Assembly (NCBI GenBank): GCA_022570795.1
Contig: JAKUDP010000011.1
Span: 1,426,001-1,490,000 of the forward strand
DNA from: Sphaerulina vaccinii
Taxonomy: Eukaryota; Ascomycota; Dothideomycetes; Mycosphaerellales; Mycosphaerellaceae
Direction of reading: 5' to 3'
DNA length: 64,000 nt
Shown: one piece after another, positions 41,778 to 52,849 of the stretch
How positions within the stretch are numbered: position 1 is the first letter of the stretch
Layout of the letters: every line of letters begins with the position of its first letter
Made by a program: the position numbers and the translations under genes
The notes under the pieces: model-generated
The model's database searches: none
Seen by the model: only the letters and a program-made list of their open reading frames with translations
What the model was told of the DNA's origin: nothing

Positions 41778-42088
41778 TCGACGCATGCGCGAAATATTGT
41801 TGCTCCGCGGCTAGGTCAATACAGCAAAGAAATCCCACGCCTGTGGCTGATGTTGATGTGAGGTGCCGATGACCCCACTCGAGCTGCCTTTCACTACACC
41901 TCGAATGTTCGCACTCCATCATGACCACTCTTTGGCCTCTACGTCTGTTTCACGAACATCGACACAATACGAGAATCCAGATGAAGGCGAGCGTAGCGCG
42001 ATTATTGAGGATGGAGGCTGTGCAATGCCAAGCACGCCTCTGACGAGACCGACTCCGTCCCGCGGACTTCACCAAAAGCCAAACTGAA

Positions 42089-44523
42089 GTGCACCACGTG
42101 CGCCGAGCACTTCGAACGACGAGAACACTTGACACTACACATGTTCGGGTGCGAAACCAGTGCCAGTTGTGCTTGAAGACATTCTCGCGTCGCGATACAC
42201 TGCATTGTCGCATGGTAAAGGTACTACAACGACTTTGGTATAAGGATGACCCGAATCGCAAAAGCATGCCAACAATGCGCGATTTCTAAGCAACGATGCG
42301 ACGGTGCAGACCCATGTCAACGGTGCAAGCAGAAAGGTTCGACCATCTCTCCAGTTGCGAGTGCCATGCGCGAATGCAACAATCTGCGCAGCAGACTTCT
42401 TCTGACTCTTCGCAGCAGTAGATTGTACACGCAGATCACCAACAAGACATGGCAAAGGCTTCCGCAGCTCGATCAGTAGAATTACTACTCCGCCGGGACA
42501 ACAAGAATCGCCGCCTACGCCGCGGCAAGACCATATCCAGACCGAGACCACGACAATGCGGACAGATATCGAATCAGCTGGAGTACCCTCAGATGTCGGC
42601 TGGCTTGAGAGTGATTATGATCGGTTCCAGCAAGCTGGTGGAATTGCACGAAGGCGATCGATAGCGGAGGTCTACGAGGCTGTAAATGCGCATCCAGTTC
42701 CAGGCACATCGATATGTCCATCTATTGAGGTTACAGAACCGAACGACAGCTCTACCTGGAGTTCGCCCATCGATACATCGGGTAACAGCTTGCCACAGCC
42801 TCGTGTCAAATCGCGTTCCGCTGCAAGTTCTCGACGATCGTCGATAACTATGCCGCCCCACAGTGATGCGGACATACTTGCTGCAGAAGACTTCGGACAT
42901 GTCCCTCGAATACCCCAGTCGACATATACTCGAATAGCCAACTTCCACGAAGAGCAACGTGTGCGTTCGAGCGCACATGCCGAGCTGCCAGGGATAGACG
43001 CGATGAATGTCTTTGTACAACTCTACTTCGAGTACCATCATGCGAAGCTACCGGTGCTGCACAAGGCCACCTTCGCACCTTCGGAAGATAACTGGCATCT
43101 GGTGCTTGCTGTTGCTGCGGTGGGCTGCGAGCACTCGGAACTTTGCTCGATCCAGTTGATGACTACGTTTGAGCACCTGGCCATGCGTGCTATCTCTATC
43201 GCCGTGAGTCACCCTGCACAAAGCTTGTGTCTGGAGCCAATGCTGATGTTTGCAGATGACCCAAGCGCTCAACATCGACTCGATGTCATGTACTCAAAGT
43301 GTGCTCATCTTCTCCCACCTGCTGCTTTACGACGGTTCTCAAGACCATCTTCTCTTCCTCCAACATCATCGCTCTCTGCTTGTCACAATGTGCCGCAACT
43401 TGACTGCAAAGCGTGGTACTGGCGATCCGGATTCCACAGGACAAGACATAGGCAGTGCGTGGAGACATTGGCTGCTGGTGGAGCAAGAGCGCCGGTACAT
43501 TGCTGCGGTCTGGAATTTCGAATGTCTCCAGTATGTGACCTTCGACATGCCACCGTATATGGACACTGGCGAGCTCACCGGCATCCTACCCTGTCACGAA
43601 CGCCTCTGGTCGTGCTCCACGGCGGAGGAGTGGCATCGCGAGCTGCAGAGAGGTATGTGTATCGTACTTCGCCAATTCAACGTGAGTCCTAACCGTTCTT
43701 AGGAGTTCCTCGGCAAAGCAGTATCGCATCAGTCATCTCCAACGGTCCCGTCGCAAGCGACATAATTCAGGACTTAAGTGATGTCGCTTTCTCCGAACTT
43801 CTGCTAACTTTGCTGGTCGCAAAGAAGAGACTTATTTCAACTTACAACATCTGGATACGCCCTCGCATCAATGCAAGCGACCGCAGTGATGGATCCGTAA
43901 TCCACAAGTACATTGATGCTGACATGGAGCGCTTCGAGAAGGACTACCAAACACATCCGCGTGGACACTGCGCAGTCCCGTTCCTCATGATGTCGATCCT
44001 TCGCTTTACGTCTTTCAGCACTCTCTGTGTTGCTGTGGGTCTGCGGCGTGGTTCGCAAGGCAAAGCCCACGTTTTGGAAGAGCTACGAGGGGCCTTTGCA
44101 GCGGACGGTAGCAGATCCCGCCTGACACTTCTCTATGCTGGACAACTGTTTGCTCATTTCCGACCTCTGAGGACAGTGCCGCGATGTGATCTCCAGGCCT
44201 TTCTGGCCTCTGCTCTCTATATCTTCGCCTGGACTCTGTTGGCGGCACCGGGTTCTCGAATGAGTGATGCCGTCTCGGAAAGACCACAATCGAGTGACAG
44301 TGTTCGCATCGACCAGGGACTCGACTCGCAGGTGGCTCAGCGCTGGACCAGCGATCCTACAGGTCTCAAGGCACAGCTGACTGGGGTTGGTATTCTCTCG
44401 GGTCCGGATGCAGCTGCGCGTGTCCTGAAAGAGTCAGCACGCATACTGAAGACGAAGGCGTCGGTCAGCACACTCGGTCGGTCGATGGCTGACCAGCTCG
44501 TTCGCATTGCTCTTGGCGGATGA
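42089..44523 (+). CDS. C2H2 + Zn2Cys6 fungal transcription factor, damaged 5' end
   Basis: The 3' part is clear: exons to 43203, 43256-43652 and 43703-44523, separated by introns of 52 nt (GTGAGT...TTTGCAG) and 50 nt (GTATGT...TTCTTAG). They encode a fungal-specific transcription factor (MHR) region: LYFEYHHAKLPVLHKATF, SVLIFSHLLLYDG, WRHWLLVEQERRYIAAVW. The 5' part contains one C2H2 finger (CTTCAEHFERREHLTLH from 42090), a second (CQLCLKTFSRRDTLHC) in a different frame, and a Zn2Cys6 motif (ACQQCAISKQRCDGADPCQR from an ATG at 42246) whose link downstream meets a TAG and further frame changes. C2H2 plus binuclear cluster plus MHR is a known fungal arrangement. The 5' lesions suggest a pseudogene or assembly errors; a possible earlier start is the ATG at 41869. 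Confidence 0.65.
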
Positions 44524-45984
44524 ATGTAAGCGTGCCTCTGTGAGGCAAAGTACGTGATTCTTTGAGCTGTTCAACTTTTTTGAGTGTCTTGGCTTGAAGC
44601 ACCGAGGAGCCGCAGGTACCTATAGCTGTAAGCTGCAGGTGTAGCTGACGCCTCATTGATAGTGGCACTTGGCTCTTGGCTTGCATGTGTCGCAGATCAG
44701 CCACATCAGCTCCAAGAACAACAACGACATCATCTTACCAAAGCCCAGCATCTTTCCATCTAAACGATGCATATTGGAGTGCCAAAGCGGTGCCTCCAGA
44801 TGCATGGCACTGCTCGCGTTCGAATGACCAGTGCATGTGGTGGGAGCGGAGCTTGGCGGATGAAGCAGAGGTCTGTACATGAGATGGATCATGGCAAACA
44901 GTACCGAAGCTATTGTTCTCCACGGCTCTGGAGCTGACCCCGAAACTTGAGGCGCTACCATACAGTACTTGCACAATAAGCCAGAGCAGCTCTCCGCGGG
45001 ATCGAAGAAACGGCCTCACGCCTCTTCGTACATAACCTCCCAGCGGCTGTTCGACATTTCATTGCAAATTACGGCTGCAGCATTGGCATGGTAGTCCGAG
45101 GAGGATATCTTCTTCATTGCAATACGCTCGTACTATTCTCGAAACATCAGATCATGTTGGAGGTGACATGTCATAAACCGCTGTGGTCGAGCATGGCCAT
45201 GTGGTCGCCGACACATTGACTACAATCCTCCTCTTGGCAGCCACAATTGCGATTGTGTAGCCAAGACCAACCAGGTTCAAATGCGCTTCTGACAAGACGG
45301 TACATGCACCACGTTCCTCCGCTCTCGTCATGGTCATAGCCAAGGACGCCAGAACCAGATTCGTTCCCCAGTCCTAAACTCTAACTTAAGCTTACCGTAT
45401 ACAGAAGTCTTGGCTACTGCAACTTGACTAGCAGCGTTCTCTTTCACATCTCGACCAGTAGAAAGATGTCTTGGGCCATGTTAGCATGACTGGGCATAGT
45501 GAGGAATGCTATCGGCACGATCCTAGCTGCCCTGTCTTACAGTCACGTTCGATAAGTACCTACACGCTGACTTCCACAACTTTCGTGCCCAGCACGCCAA
45601 CACCGCGGCGTGTCAAACACTCCACCGGTTGTCTGCTTTCCCGCTCACGACAGTCTGACTTGCTGCCATACGACAAGCATTTGATCTGGGCATCTCTCAA
45701 AGCGTTGCCCAGAATTACAAATGTGGTAGAGCTCCGCCGGACGCTGATCGTCATCGTTGTTCTTGGCCTGCGAAGCACTGCGAGCACGCGTTTAAACTAT
45801 GTACCAGTACCTGGAGTAGGTTTGCAATAGGAGACCCAGGCCCAGACGTAAGTACCGGGCATCCGCTGTTGACTTCAATCTTCATCCAGCAGCAACAGTA
45901 TCAACCAGCACCAGCTTCTTCAACACACAACACTTTCGTTGAACCCACTACAACCAAAACCAAACAACACATACCGTAATCATA
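44524..45984. other. intergenic region
   Basis: About 1.46 kb between the transcription factor and the CHRD gene. Frames at 44653-44976 (minus) and 45471-45830 (plus) lack domains. The last 100 bp are CA-rich, as in many fungal 5' UTRs. Confidence 0.4.
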
Positions 45985-46701
45985 ATGAAGACCTCAGTGA
46001 TCGCAACCTCCCTCCTCGCTGGCCTCGCCATGGCCATGCCTGAGCCAACCAAGAAGGAGTACAAGAACACTCCAGCCAAGCCAGTCTACGACAAGGTGAG
46101 CATTATCAACGCAAAGTACTGGTTCCATGAACAAAATCACTAACAAGCTTCACAGGACTGCGACTCAAAGGGCTACTACAAGGGCGCAAAGGGATTCCCA
46201 ATCCCATTCACCTCCACCTACCGCGTGAAGGCCACCCCAGACCAAGTCGTTAACGCCAACAACACCGCAACCGGTGGTCTCCCAGGCGCCGTCGGCTTCT
46301 TCGACTTCGGCATCAACACCGAGCTCGACACAATCTGCTACTACATTCGTCTCTACAACTCCCGTGGCGAATACCAATCGCCAGCACGCACAGCCACTCA
46401 CATCCACATGGGCGTCAAGGGCATGACTGGTCCTCCGCGTATCGCATTCCCTAACCCACAACCAGTCGCTGGCAAGAACTACAAGGTGTCCGTTGGATGC
46501 CAGTCTGGACCTTTCGTTACTGGCGTTACCAACAACTCTACTGGTGTTGCTATTGACACTGGCTCGGCTTCTGGATTCACTCTTAGCCAAATTGAGGCTA
46601 ATCCTAAGGGATACAACGCTGATTGGCACACCAACTTCATGGATGCTGCTCAGGGTATCAACGCTGTGCCAGGTGCTGCTCGTGGTCAGCTCGCATACTA
46701 G
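45985..46701 (+). CDS. secreted CHRD-domain protein
   Basis: Two exons, 45985-46095 and 46156-46701, with a 60-nt intron (GTGAGC...CACTAAC...TTCACAG); 218 residues. A signal peptide (MKTSVIATSLLAGLAMA) is followed by a short Lys-rich propeptide-like stretch. The CHRD core is visible: FDFGINTELDTICYYIRL, TATHIHMGVKGMTGPPRIAF, and at the end LSQIEANPKGYNADWHT with ARGQLAY. In this domain a His-x-His-x-G loop and a final RGxL are characteristic. CHRD proteins are common in fungal secretomes; their role is unclear, with matrix or wall-surface association the usual guess. No GPI signal or further domain follows. Confidence 0.85.
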
Positions 46702-48317
46702 ATGGGAAATGCTGAGTCGGAGAGGAGGTGGATATTTCTTTAGATCGACAGTTGCATAGCAGGCGCACTGCTCTCTCTCGTATTGGCTTTGGGAATAACG
46801 ACTTGAGGTGGATGGACGACAATTAGGTACTGAAAATAATGTATTGTGTATCACACCCACACGGCTATCAGTGCTCTTTCACTTCTTACTTACGCCTTCG
46901 TAGCGACGATATTCACTTCTTGCTGCTGGAGAATTTTACCCAAATGTCAGAGCTAACGGCAGCCATCATCAACTCGATTATTTGCGGGGACATTGCAGCA
47001 GGTACAAACCAGTGGTACATACCGCCACAGCTCTCTGCGATACAATTCGGAATTCTCGTTGCCGCGGAGCACTCTCTGACTGCGCGGAGTTCCATCCCAG
47101 TCAGAGAACACACTGTTGTACGCGCATACGAATCATCGCGGCATCACATCGCATCAGCAGAGATCTTGATCACATTTCGATTCTGCTCATCCATGATCCC
47201 CGATTTAGAACCATGAATCGCTTGCGAAGGCATGCATCTCAAAATATTGCCAAGTTGCTTGAGCCAAGCAGTCTTGTCAACAGCATCCCGGAATTGCAAA
47301 GTGTGAGGAGAAACGATCTTGGACGTCAGATCCATCGCGTCTTGGGAGAACGCGGAGGCGGAGTCGTTGTGCGATCGCAGAGTTTTTGCAGAAAGATGCG
47401 TACCATCAATCTCCTGTCCAAACACTCTGGAATCGAATTCTTGATTTCGTAGCAATTTCGTAGCCTGGATGTGATGGAGTGATGAACTGCAGCCTTGAAG
47501 ACTGCCGAAAAGTTGGGCTGCAGCCGCGCCGGACTTGACTGCGGAGGGTGAGACAGTCCTTGGATCTTTGATGATGATTGCAGGGCTTCGCGGATTGATG
47601 AACTTCCGCGCTCTTTCTCAGCTCCTTGTAGTCTTGGTGCTGTGATCACAGTCATTCTCATGATGGCATGGTGTGAGAAAAACAACAGAGGGGAAGGACC
47701 AGGTGAAGTCGTCTCCCAGGCCAGGATCACCGTCGTCCTTGAACAAACCGTGTGGCTTTGGGTTGCTCATTCCAGTAACCCGATCGCGCAATGCCAAGAA
47801 CAACCTCATAACTCGATCAGGTGAAGTGAACTCAGAGGAGAAGTCCACCATGGCGATTCTGCTGGGTCGTGAGACCGAAGAGCTTCGTTCCATTCTGCTC
47901 CGGACACGCTGAGAGAGGGAGTGAGCACTTCTCAGCCTCACTCGTACTTCTTCACGAGCTTCGTAAGCGGCCAAGCATGTGATAGCGCGACTCGGCTGAG
48001 ATGACGCAGTCGCAACCATACCAGACTTTCTTCTTGTCACTTCCTGTCGCACAGCAAGAGACATCTTGATGGTCTCCGACCCATCTGAGGCTTCAATTGC
48101 ATCACGTTGGTTGACGATCGTCCCAATAATGAATTGACCGCAGCACAACCGAGACGAGCCCCCAGAAAACAACCCCATTAGACATCATCACTCCGTAACG
48201 GTGGAGCTGGGAGCGGAGCTGTGGAGCAGTTCGGAGGTGAACCACTTCCCGACTTTGAGGCTCGACACGTCTTCCTCCGCCGTGTTTCTCGCCTTCTCTT
48301 TGTTCCTGACATAGAGA
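46702..48317. other. 1.6 kb intergenic region, doubtful minus-strand frame
   Basis: Between CHRD and GUT2. A minus-strand frame at 47618-48178 (186 codons, MGLFSGGSSRLCCGQFIIG) has a proper ATG and would be divergent from GUT2, but shows no known domain. Confidence that it is a gene is about 0.25. The last 140 bp should include the GUT2 promoter. Confidence 0.35.
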
Positions 48318-50574
48318 ATGGCAGCGCGGAGTCGCGGACGTACGGTGCTTCGGTACCTGGGAGCTGCTACAGGTGTCGGTGCAGTCGGCGCTGGCACGCT
48401 GTACTTTGTCTATCGACCACGAGATGTGCCAGGAACGGAAGCTGCGGCAGTACCACCACCAACATACGGCGAAGGAGGCGTCTTTCGTCCTCCAAGCTTC
48501 CCGCGCGTGAAGAGCAGAAGTGAGCAGATCGCAGACCTGAAGGCTAGCGCTGGAGCAGCTTTCACGCAGGCAAAGGACAAAGTCAAACAAGCACTCGGCG
48601 GTGAGGTGCAGTCAGAGGGCGAGAGTGGCAATGAGTATGACCTATTGGTTATCGGAGGTGGCGCAACGGGGACAGGAATTGCGCTCGATGCTGCATCGCG
48701 TGGTCTGAAGGTTGCTTTGGTCGAGAGGGATGATTTCGCATCTGGCACAAGCAGTAAGAGTACCAAGCTCGTCCACGGTGGCGTGCGGTATCTTGAGAAA
48801 GCTGTCTTCGAGCTGGACTACAACCAATACAAGCTCGTCAAGGAAGCTCTTCGTGAGCGGAGATACTTCCTGGATACAGCACCACATCTTTCGCAATGGC
48901 TTCCGATCATGATTCCAGTCAACAAGTGGTGGCAGGCACCATACTTCTGGGCTGGAACCAAAGCCTATGATTTCCTCGCTGGATCTGAGAACATTGAGAC
49001 CTCGTACTTCTTGACCAAGAGTAAGGCACTGGATGCCTTCCCTATGCTCAAGAGGGAGAATCTATGGGGTGCCCTGGTGTACTACGATGGTGCTCACAAT
49101 GACTCGCGCATGAACGCTTCTCTGGCTATGACTGCTGCGCTGTACGGTGCCACCCTTGTCAACCACATGGAGGTGACTAGTCTCGAGAAGGATGCCAATG
49201 GCAAGGTCTGCGGTGCAAAGGTCAAGGATCTCGTGCAGCAGAAGGACGGCAAGACTCCAGACGAGTTCTCGATCAAGGCCAAGGGTGTCATCAACGCCAC
49301 TGGACCATTCACCGATGCTATTCGCAAGATGGACGATCAAGAAGTGTCTGAAATCGTTGCACCCAGCTCTGGAGTGCACGTCATTTTGCCTGGATACTAC
49401 TCGCCCTCTAACATGGGGCTCATCGATCCTCGCACTTCTGACGGCCGTGTCATCTTCTTCCTGCCATGGCAAGGAAACACCATTGCTGGAACCACTGATT
49501 CGCCTTGTCCAATTGAGCAGAACCCAATTGCGCAAGAAAAAGAAATCGAATGGATCTTGAAGGAGGTGCAGAATTACTTGCAACCCGAGATCAATGTTCG
49601 CCGTGGCGACGTCCTTGCTGCTTGGTCTGGTATCCGTCCTCTTGTTCGTGACCCAAAGAAGGCCAGATCTGAGGGTCTTGTTCGTAATCATCTTCTCACC
49701 ACTTCCGACTCCGGCTTAATCACCATGGCCGGTGGTAAGTGGACCACCTACCGCCAGATGGCCGAAGAAGCTGTGGATGAGGCAATCACTACATTCGGCC
49801 TCAAAGCAACTGGCGTGCCCAACCCACCTCTCGTATCTGGTGTGCAAGGCTTCCACGAGGACCTCGAGCTCGACGGATCATGCCAGACACACGCTGTACG
49901 CTTGATCGGCGCCCATGGCTTCTCCAAGACTCTCTTCATCAACATCATTCAGCACTACGGACTCGAGACAGAAGTTGCCAAGCACTTGTGTGAGAGCTAC
50001 GGTGACCGAGCTTGGACCGTTGCAGCCCTTTGCTCACCCACCGAGCATCGCTTCCCAGTACGTGGCACACGCATCTCAGAGCTGTATCCCTACGTCGATG
50101 GTGAGGTTCGGTACGCTGTTCGCCACGAGTATGCCCAGACTGCAGTCGATGTGCTTGCGCGGAGAACAAGACTGGCATTCTTGAACGCACAGGCAAGTGT
50201 TGAAGCGCTGCCGCAGGTTATCGACATCATGGCCGAGGAGTTGAAGTGGAGCAAACAGAGAAAGGAGAAGGAGTGGAAGGACACATTACTCTTCATGGGC
50301 TCAATGGGTCTACCTAAGTCCAAGCAGGCGCTGACCAGGAAGGAGGTCGAGGCCGGCCACGTGGGCAAGTATGAAGATGAGGAGTACGCGCTGTATGCGA
50401 GACATGGTAAGTGGTACTTATAAGGTACTTATAAGGCAAGAGAGACCTATGATGGGAAGAGTGTTTGCTGACTTGTTTTCGATAGACAAACCTGGTGAGA
50501 TCCTCGCGTCGGATGCCTCAACCAAGTCCAGCAGTAACCCCACGATGAGCAAAGACTCTCCTGCGAATGCATAG
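48318..50574 (+). CDS. GUT2: mitochondrial FAD-dependent glycerol-3-phosphate dehydrogenase
   Basis: Exon 1 is 48318-50406 and exon 2 50486-50574, with a 79-nt intron (GTAAGT...GCTGACTT...GATAG); 725 residues. It oxidises glycerol-3-phosphate to dihydroxyacetone phosphate at the inner mitochondrial membrane, passing electrons to ubiquinone, and serves glycerol catabolism and the G3P shuttle. An Arg-rich presequence and membrane segment (VLRYLGAATGVGAVGAGTLY) are followed by the FAD motif DLLVIGGGATGTGIALDAAS, the family signature SSKSTKLVHGGVRYLE, IPVNKWWQAPYF, GVINATGPFTDAI, FFLPWQGNTIAGTTDS and WSGIRPLVRDP. If the intron is retained the protein ends five residues later (GKWYL, 701 residues); splicing adds a Ser-rich tail ending in KDSPANA. 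Confidence 0.93.
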
Positions 50575-50814
50575 ATGCCCGCATCACAGGAAGGTGCGCT
50601 GAGGCGAGACCAAAGCACAGATGATAGATCATGAGAAGCTCCAGGATGGCTTACTCGGGATATGTACGTTGTATGAAAAGGACAGATGGCCATACTAAAA
50701 GAGCTCAAAGTTCAGACCCGTACCGTTTGCAGACTGACCGCACTACCAAAGCTCGAAAAAGCAAAAACTTGACACGACAACGCCACCTCGACACCACTGC
50801 CAAAACTCTCCAAC

Positions 50815-51285
50815 ATGGCGTCCTCTACCACAAGAACAATGCGCGAGCTCCTCCAGACAATACCACAGGAACTATACGACATTATTTACGAATGTACCTT
50901 CGCCGCACCCGAAGGCCTCAAGTTCCTCATCGACGGCAAATATACGACGCCGAATGTCATGCAAGTCGACCGCGCGACCCGAGCGAGCTTCGCAATTGAC
51001 TTCTATGCGAACAACAGCTTTGCCCTTCGTACTCGTTCAGCGCGATGGTTCGCTGAAGCTTTTGATATAGGCCATCGCCACTTATTGAGGAATATTGGGG
51101 TCTTCGTTGGACTGAAGCGCCCGAGGCATCTTTCCGACATCTGGATAGGACGAGGACATAGCATAGCAAAGGCATTTCGGTGTTGGAGTAATCCGCCGCG
51201 CTATTTCAGCGTGTGGGAAGATGATGTGAGTGACTGGAGATTGTACTCAACTGGCGACAGGGTCGATATTGATATGCTATGTTAG
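50815..51285 (+). CDS. LPQELYDEI-family protein, copy 8 (dispersed)
   Basis: Intronless, 156 residues from the ATG at 50815 (MASSTTRTMRELLQTIPQEL). First block IPQELYDIIYECTFAA; second block KYTTPNVMQVDRATRASFAI with FYANNSFAL, then RWFAEAFDIGHRHLLRNIG. It has the shortest linker between blocks (about 18 residues). It lies about 18 kb from the nearest cluster member, on the far side of the copia element and several housekeeping genes, so it is not part of the tandem array. Divergence from the cluster copies suggests an older duplication. Confidence 0.65.
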   Translation: MASSTTRTMRELLQTIPQELYDIIYECTFAAPEGLKFLIDGKYTTPNVMQVDRATRASFAIDFYANNSFALRTRSARWFAEAFDIGHRHLLRNIGVFVGLKRPRHLSDIWIGRGHSIAKAFRCWSNPPRYFSVWEDDVSDWRLYSTGDRVDIDMLC

Positions 51286-51875
51286 CTTGACAGGTCCCTA
51301 CTGGATTCGACCTGGTGATAGCTTCTCTCAGAGAACGGTCGGACTATGGCCAAGAAGAGCACAGGTTGGATGCTGAGAAACTGGCATGCTGCAATGGAGG
51401 AGTCAGGAGATATGGTGAGTGGATCTCGGAAACAGGTTCGACGCGCTGATCTAAGAAGTCGTACAGCAGAGTGGTCTGAGCAGACATATCCCTATTGACC
51501 CCGCGACTCACAAACGTCCTGGCCACGAGTGTGGCTTGCTCAGGTGAATTTGAGCCTTTTGAACAGATGTGGAAGCACTCAAGGAATACCTGGAACACGA
51601 GAAGACCGTCTATGCGTCGCGTGCAGTGAGGGATTGCCATGGGTTATGGGTGCTCAAAGGTGGACATAGAGCAAACGTTGCCTCGCTTTATGGTCGGAGT
51701 GGGAGGGCAGTGGCAAAGATAATTGACATGAAGAAGAGACAGACTTCTTTGGCTCTCTGCCAGCCGCTCATGATATGGCTACTACGAATGGAAATGGTGT
51801 GATCATGATTTGATGCATTACGGCGAAGAACTACAGAACATCTACAAGCCGCCTCTCCCTGAGACCACTCCTGAC
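51286..51875. other. intergenic region between converging genes
   Basis: About 590 bp. A frame at 51569-51802 (plus) starts with a non-ATG codon and has no domain. Nothing further seen. Confidence 0.35.
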
Positions 51876-52730
51876 TCACTTGCTCTTCCTCGGCGACCTT
51901 CTAGGCCTCACACCTGCTCCTTCCTTCAACCCCATGCGTTTGCGACCCGCTCTCGAAGGCGAAGTAGGACTACGCGAACTAGGACCACTCGTCCTAATCC
52001 TACTCGGATCAACCCTCTCATCCACCCGAAACCTTGGATCAATCTTCTTTGCATACTCATCAGCAGTATACGTGCGTACTGGAACCGGCCTCCTCAATTT
52101 CGCCATACGTCTAGCATAATCAGGACTCTTCTCCCCATGGCGTCTTCTCCGGGGGCTAGTTTTGACACGTCCAAGTTCGTCTTTCGAGAAAGAGCTATGA
52201 GGTAGTTCAACTTTGTCTCCGAATTTCGCGCCTCCGCCAAAGGGGACACGGAGAGGGCCAGCTGGAGGAGGTCTGGTTGGCTGAGGGGGTGGAGGTGTAG
52301 TGGGCGCATTTGCTCGCGGAACAGACATTCGGTCCTTGGAGACAGTCTTCCAGGTGCCATCTGGTTGTTGAGTCTTCTTAGTCTCAGTTATGAGGAGTTG
52401 ATCTGGAAACTCTGAAGACCACTTTGTTGAGCTTTCAAACTTTGTTCGCATGTCTTGAGAGAGACGTTGAGCAGCTTCGGTCTCATAGTTGCCGTAAAGT
52501 CGCTTGGAGGCTCGGGCGGCTTCTTCACGCTCTTCGAGTTCTTCTTCGTCGTAGTCTTCTTCATCGTCGGAGAGTGCCAAAGCTTGCACGGTGGCGGACT
52601 TGGGTCTCTTGGAGGGAGACATTGAAGGGTAGCGGGAAGTCATCTTGGGATAGAGCTCTACACGAGCTGAGGCAATACTTTGCAGTTGAGCTGGACGAAT
52701 GTCTTCCTGGGATACTCCCAGAGCATTCAT
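51876..52730 (-). CDS. disordered basic/acidic hypothetical protein
   Basis: Intronless, 284 residues from the ATG at 52730 (MNALGVSQED) or 255 from 52643 (MTSRYPSMSPSKRPK). The protein has an acidic run (DDEEDYDEEELEEREEAA), a Pro-rich stretch (TTPPPPQPTRPPP), a more ordered patch (SPDYARRMAKLRRPVPVRTYTADEYAKKIDP) and a basic tail (RPRRSPRKSK). Nuclear or chromatin-associated location is suggested by composition only. It is divergent from the 52.85 kb gene, sharing about 120 bp of promoter, and both proteins end in similar SP(R/K)K tails. Confidence 0.6.
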   Translation of the reverse strand: MNALGVSQEDIRPAQLQSIASARVELYPKMTSRYPSMSPSKRPKSATVQALALSDDEEDYDEEELEEREEAARASKRLYGNYETEAAQRLSQDMRTKFESSTKWSSEFPDQLLITETKKTQQPDGTWKTVSKDRMSVPRANAPTTPPPPQPTRPPPAGPLRVPFGGGAKFGDKVELPHSSFSKDELGRVKTSPRRRRHGEKSPDYARRMAKLRRPVPVRTYTADEYAKKIDPRFRVDERVDPSRIRTSGPSSRSPTSPSRAGRKRMGLKEGAGVRPRRSPRKSK

Positions 52731-52849
52731 GCCTGTGGCCAGAGCACAACTAGCACGTCTTTCTGCTACCCACCTTTGTCCTCGCCGGAAACGGAATACC
52801 AAGTCTCGACCACCATTGTACTCCAACTTCACTCACACCTCAAACCAAA

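Noticed and set aside
49062..49691. Minus-strand frame of 209 codons
   Set aside because: Shadow of GUT2 exon 1, the strongly conserved coding strand.
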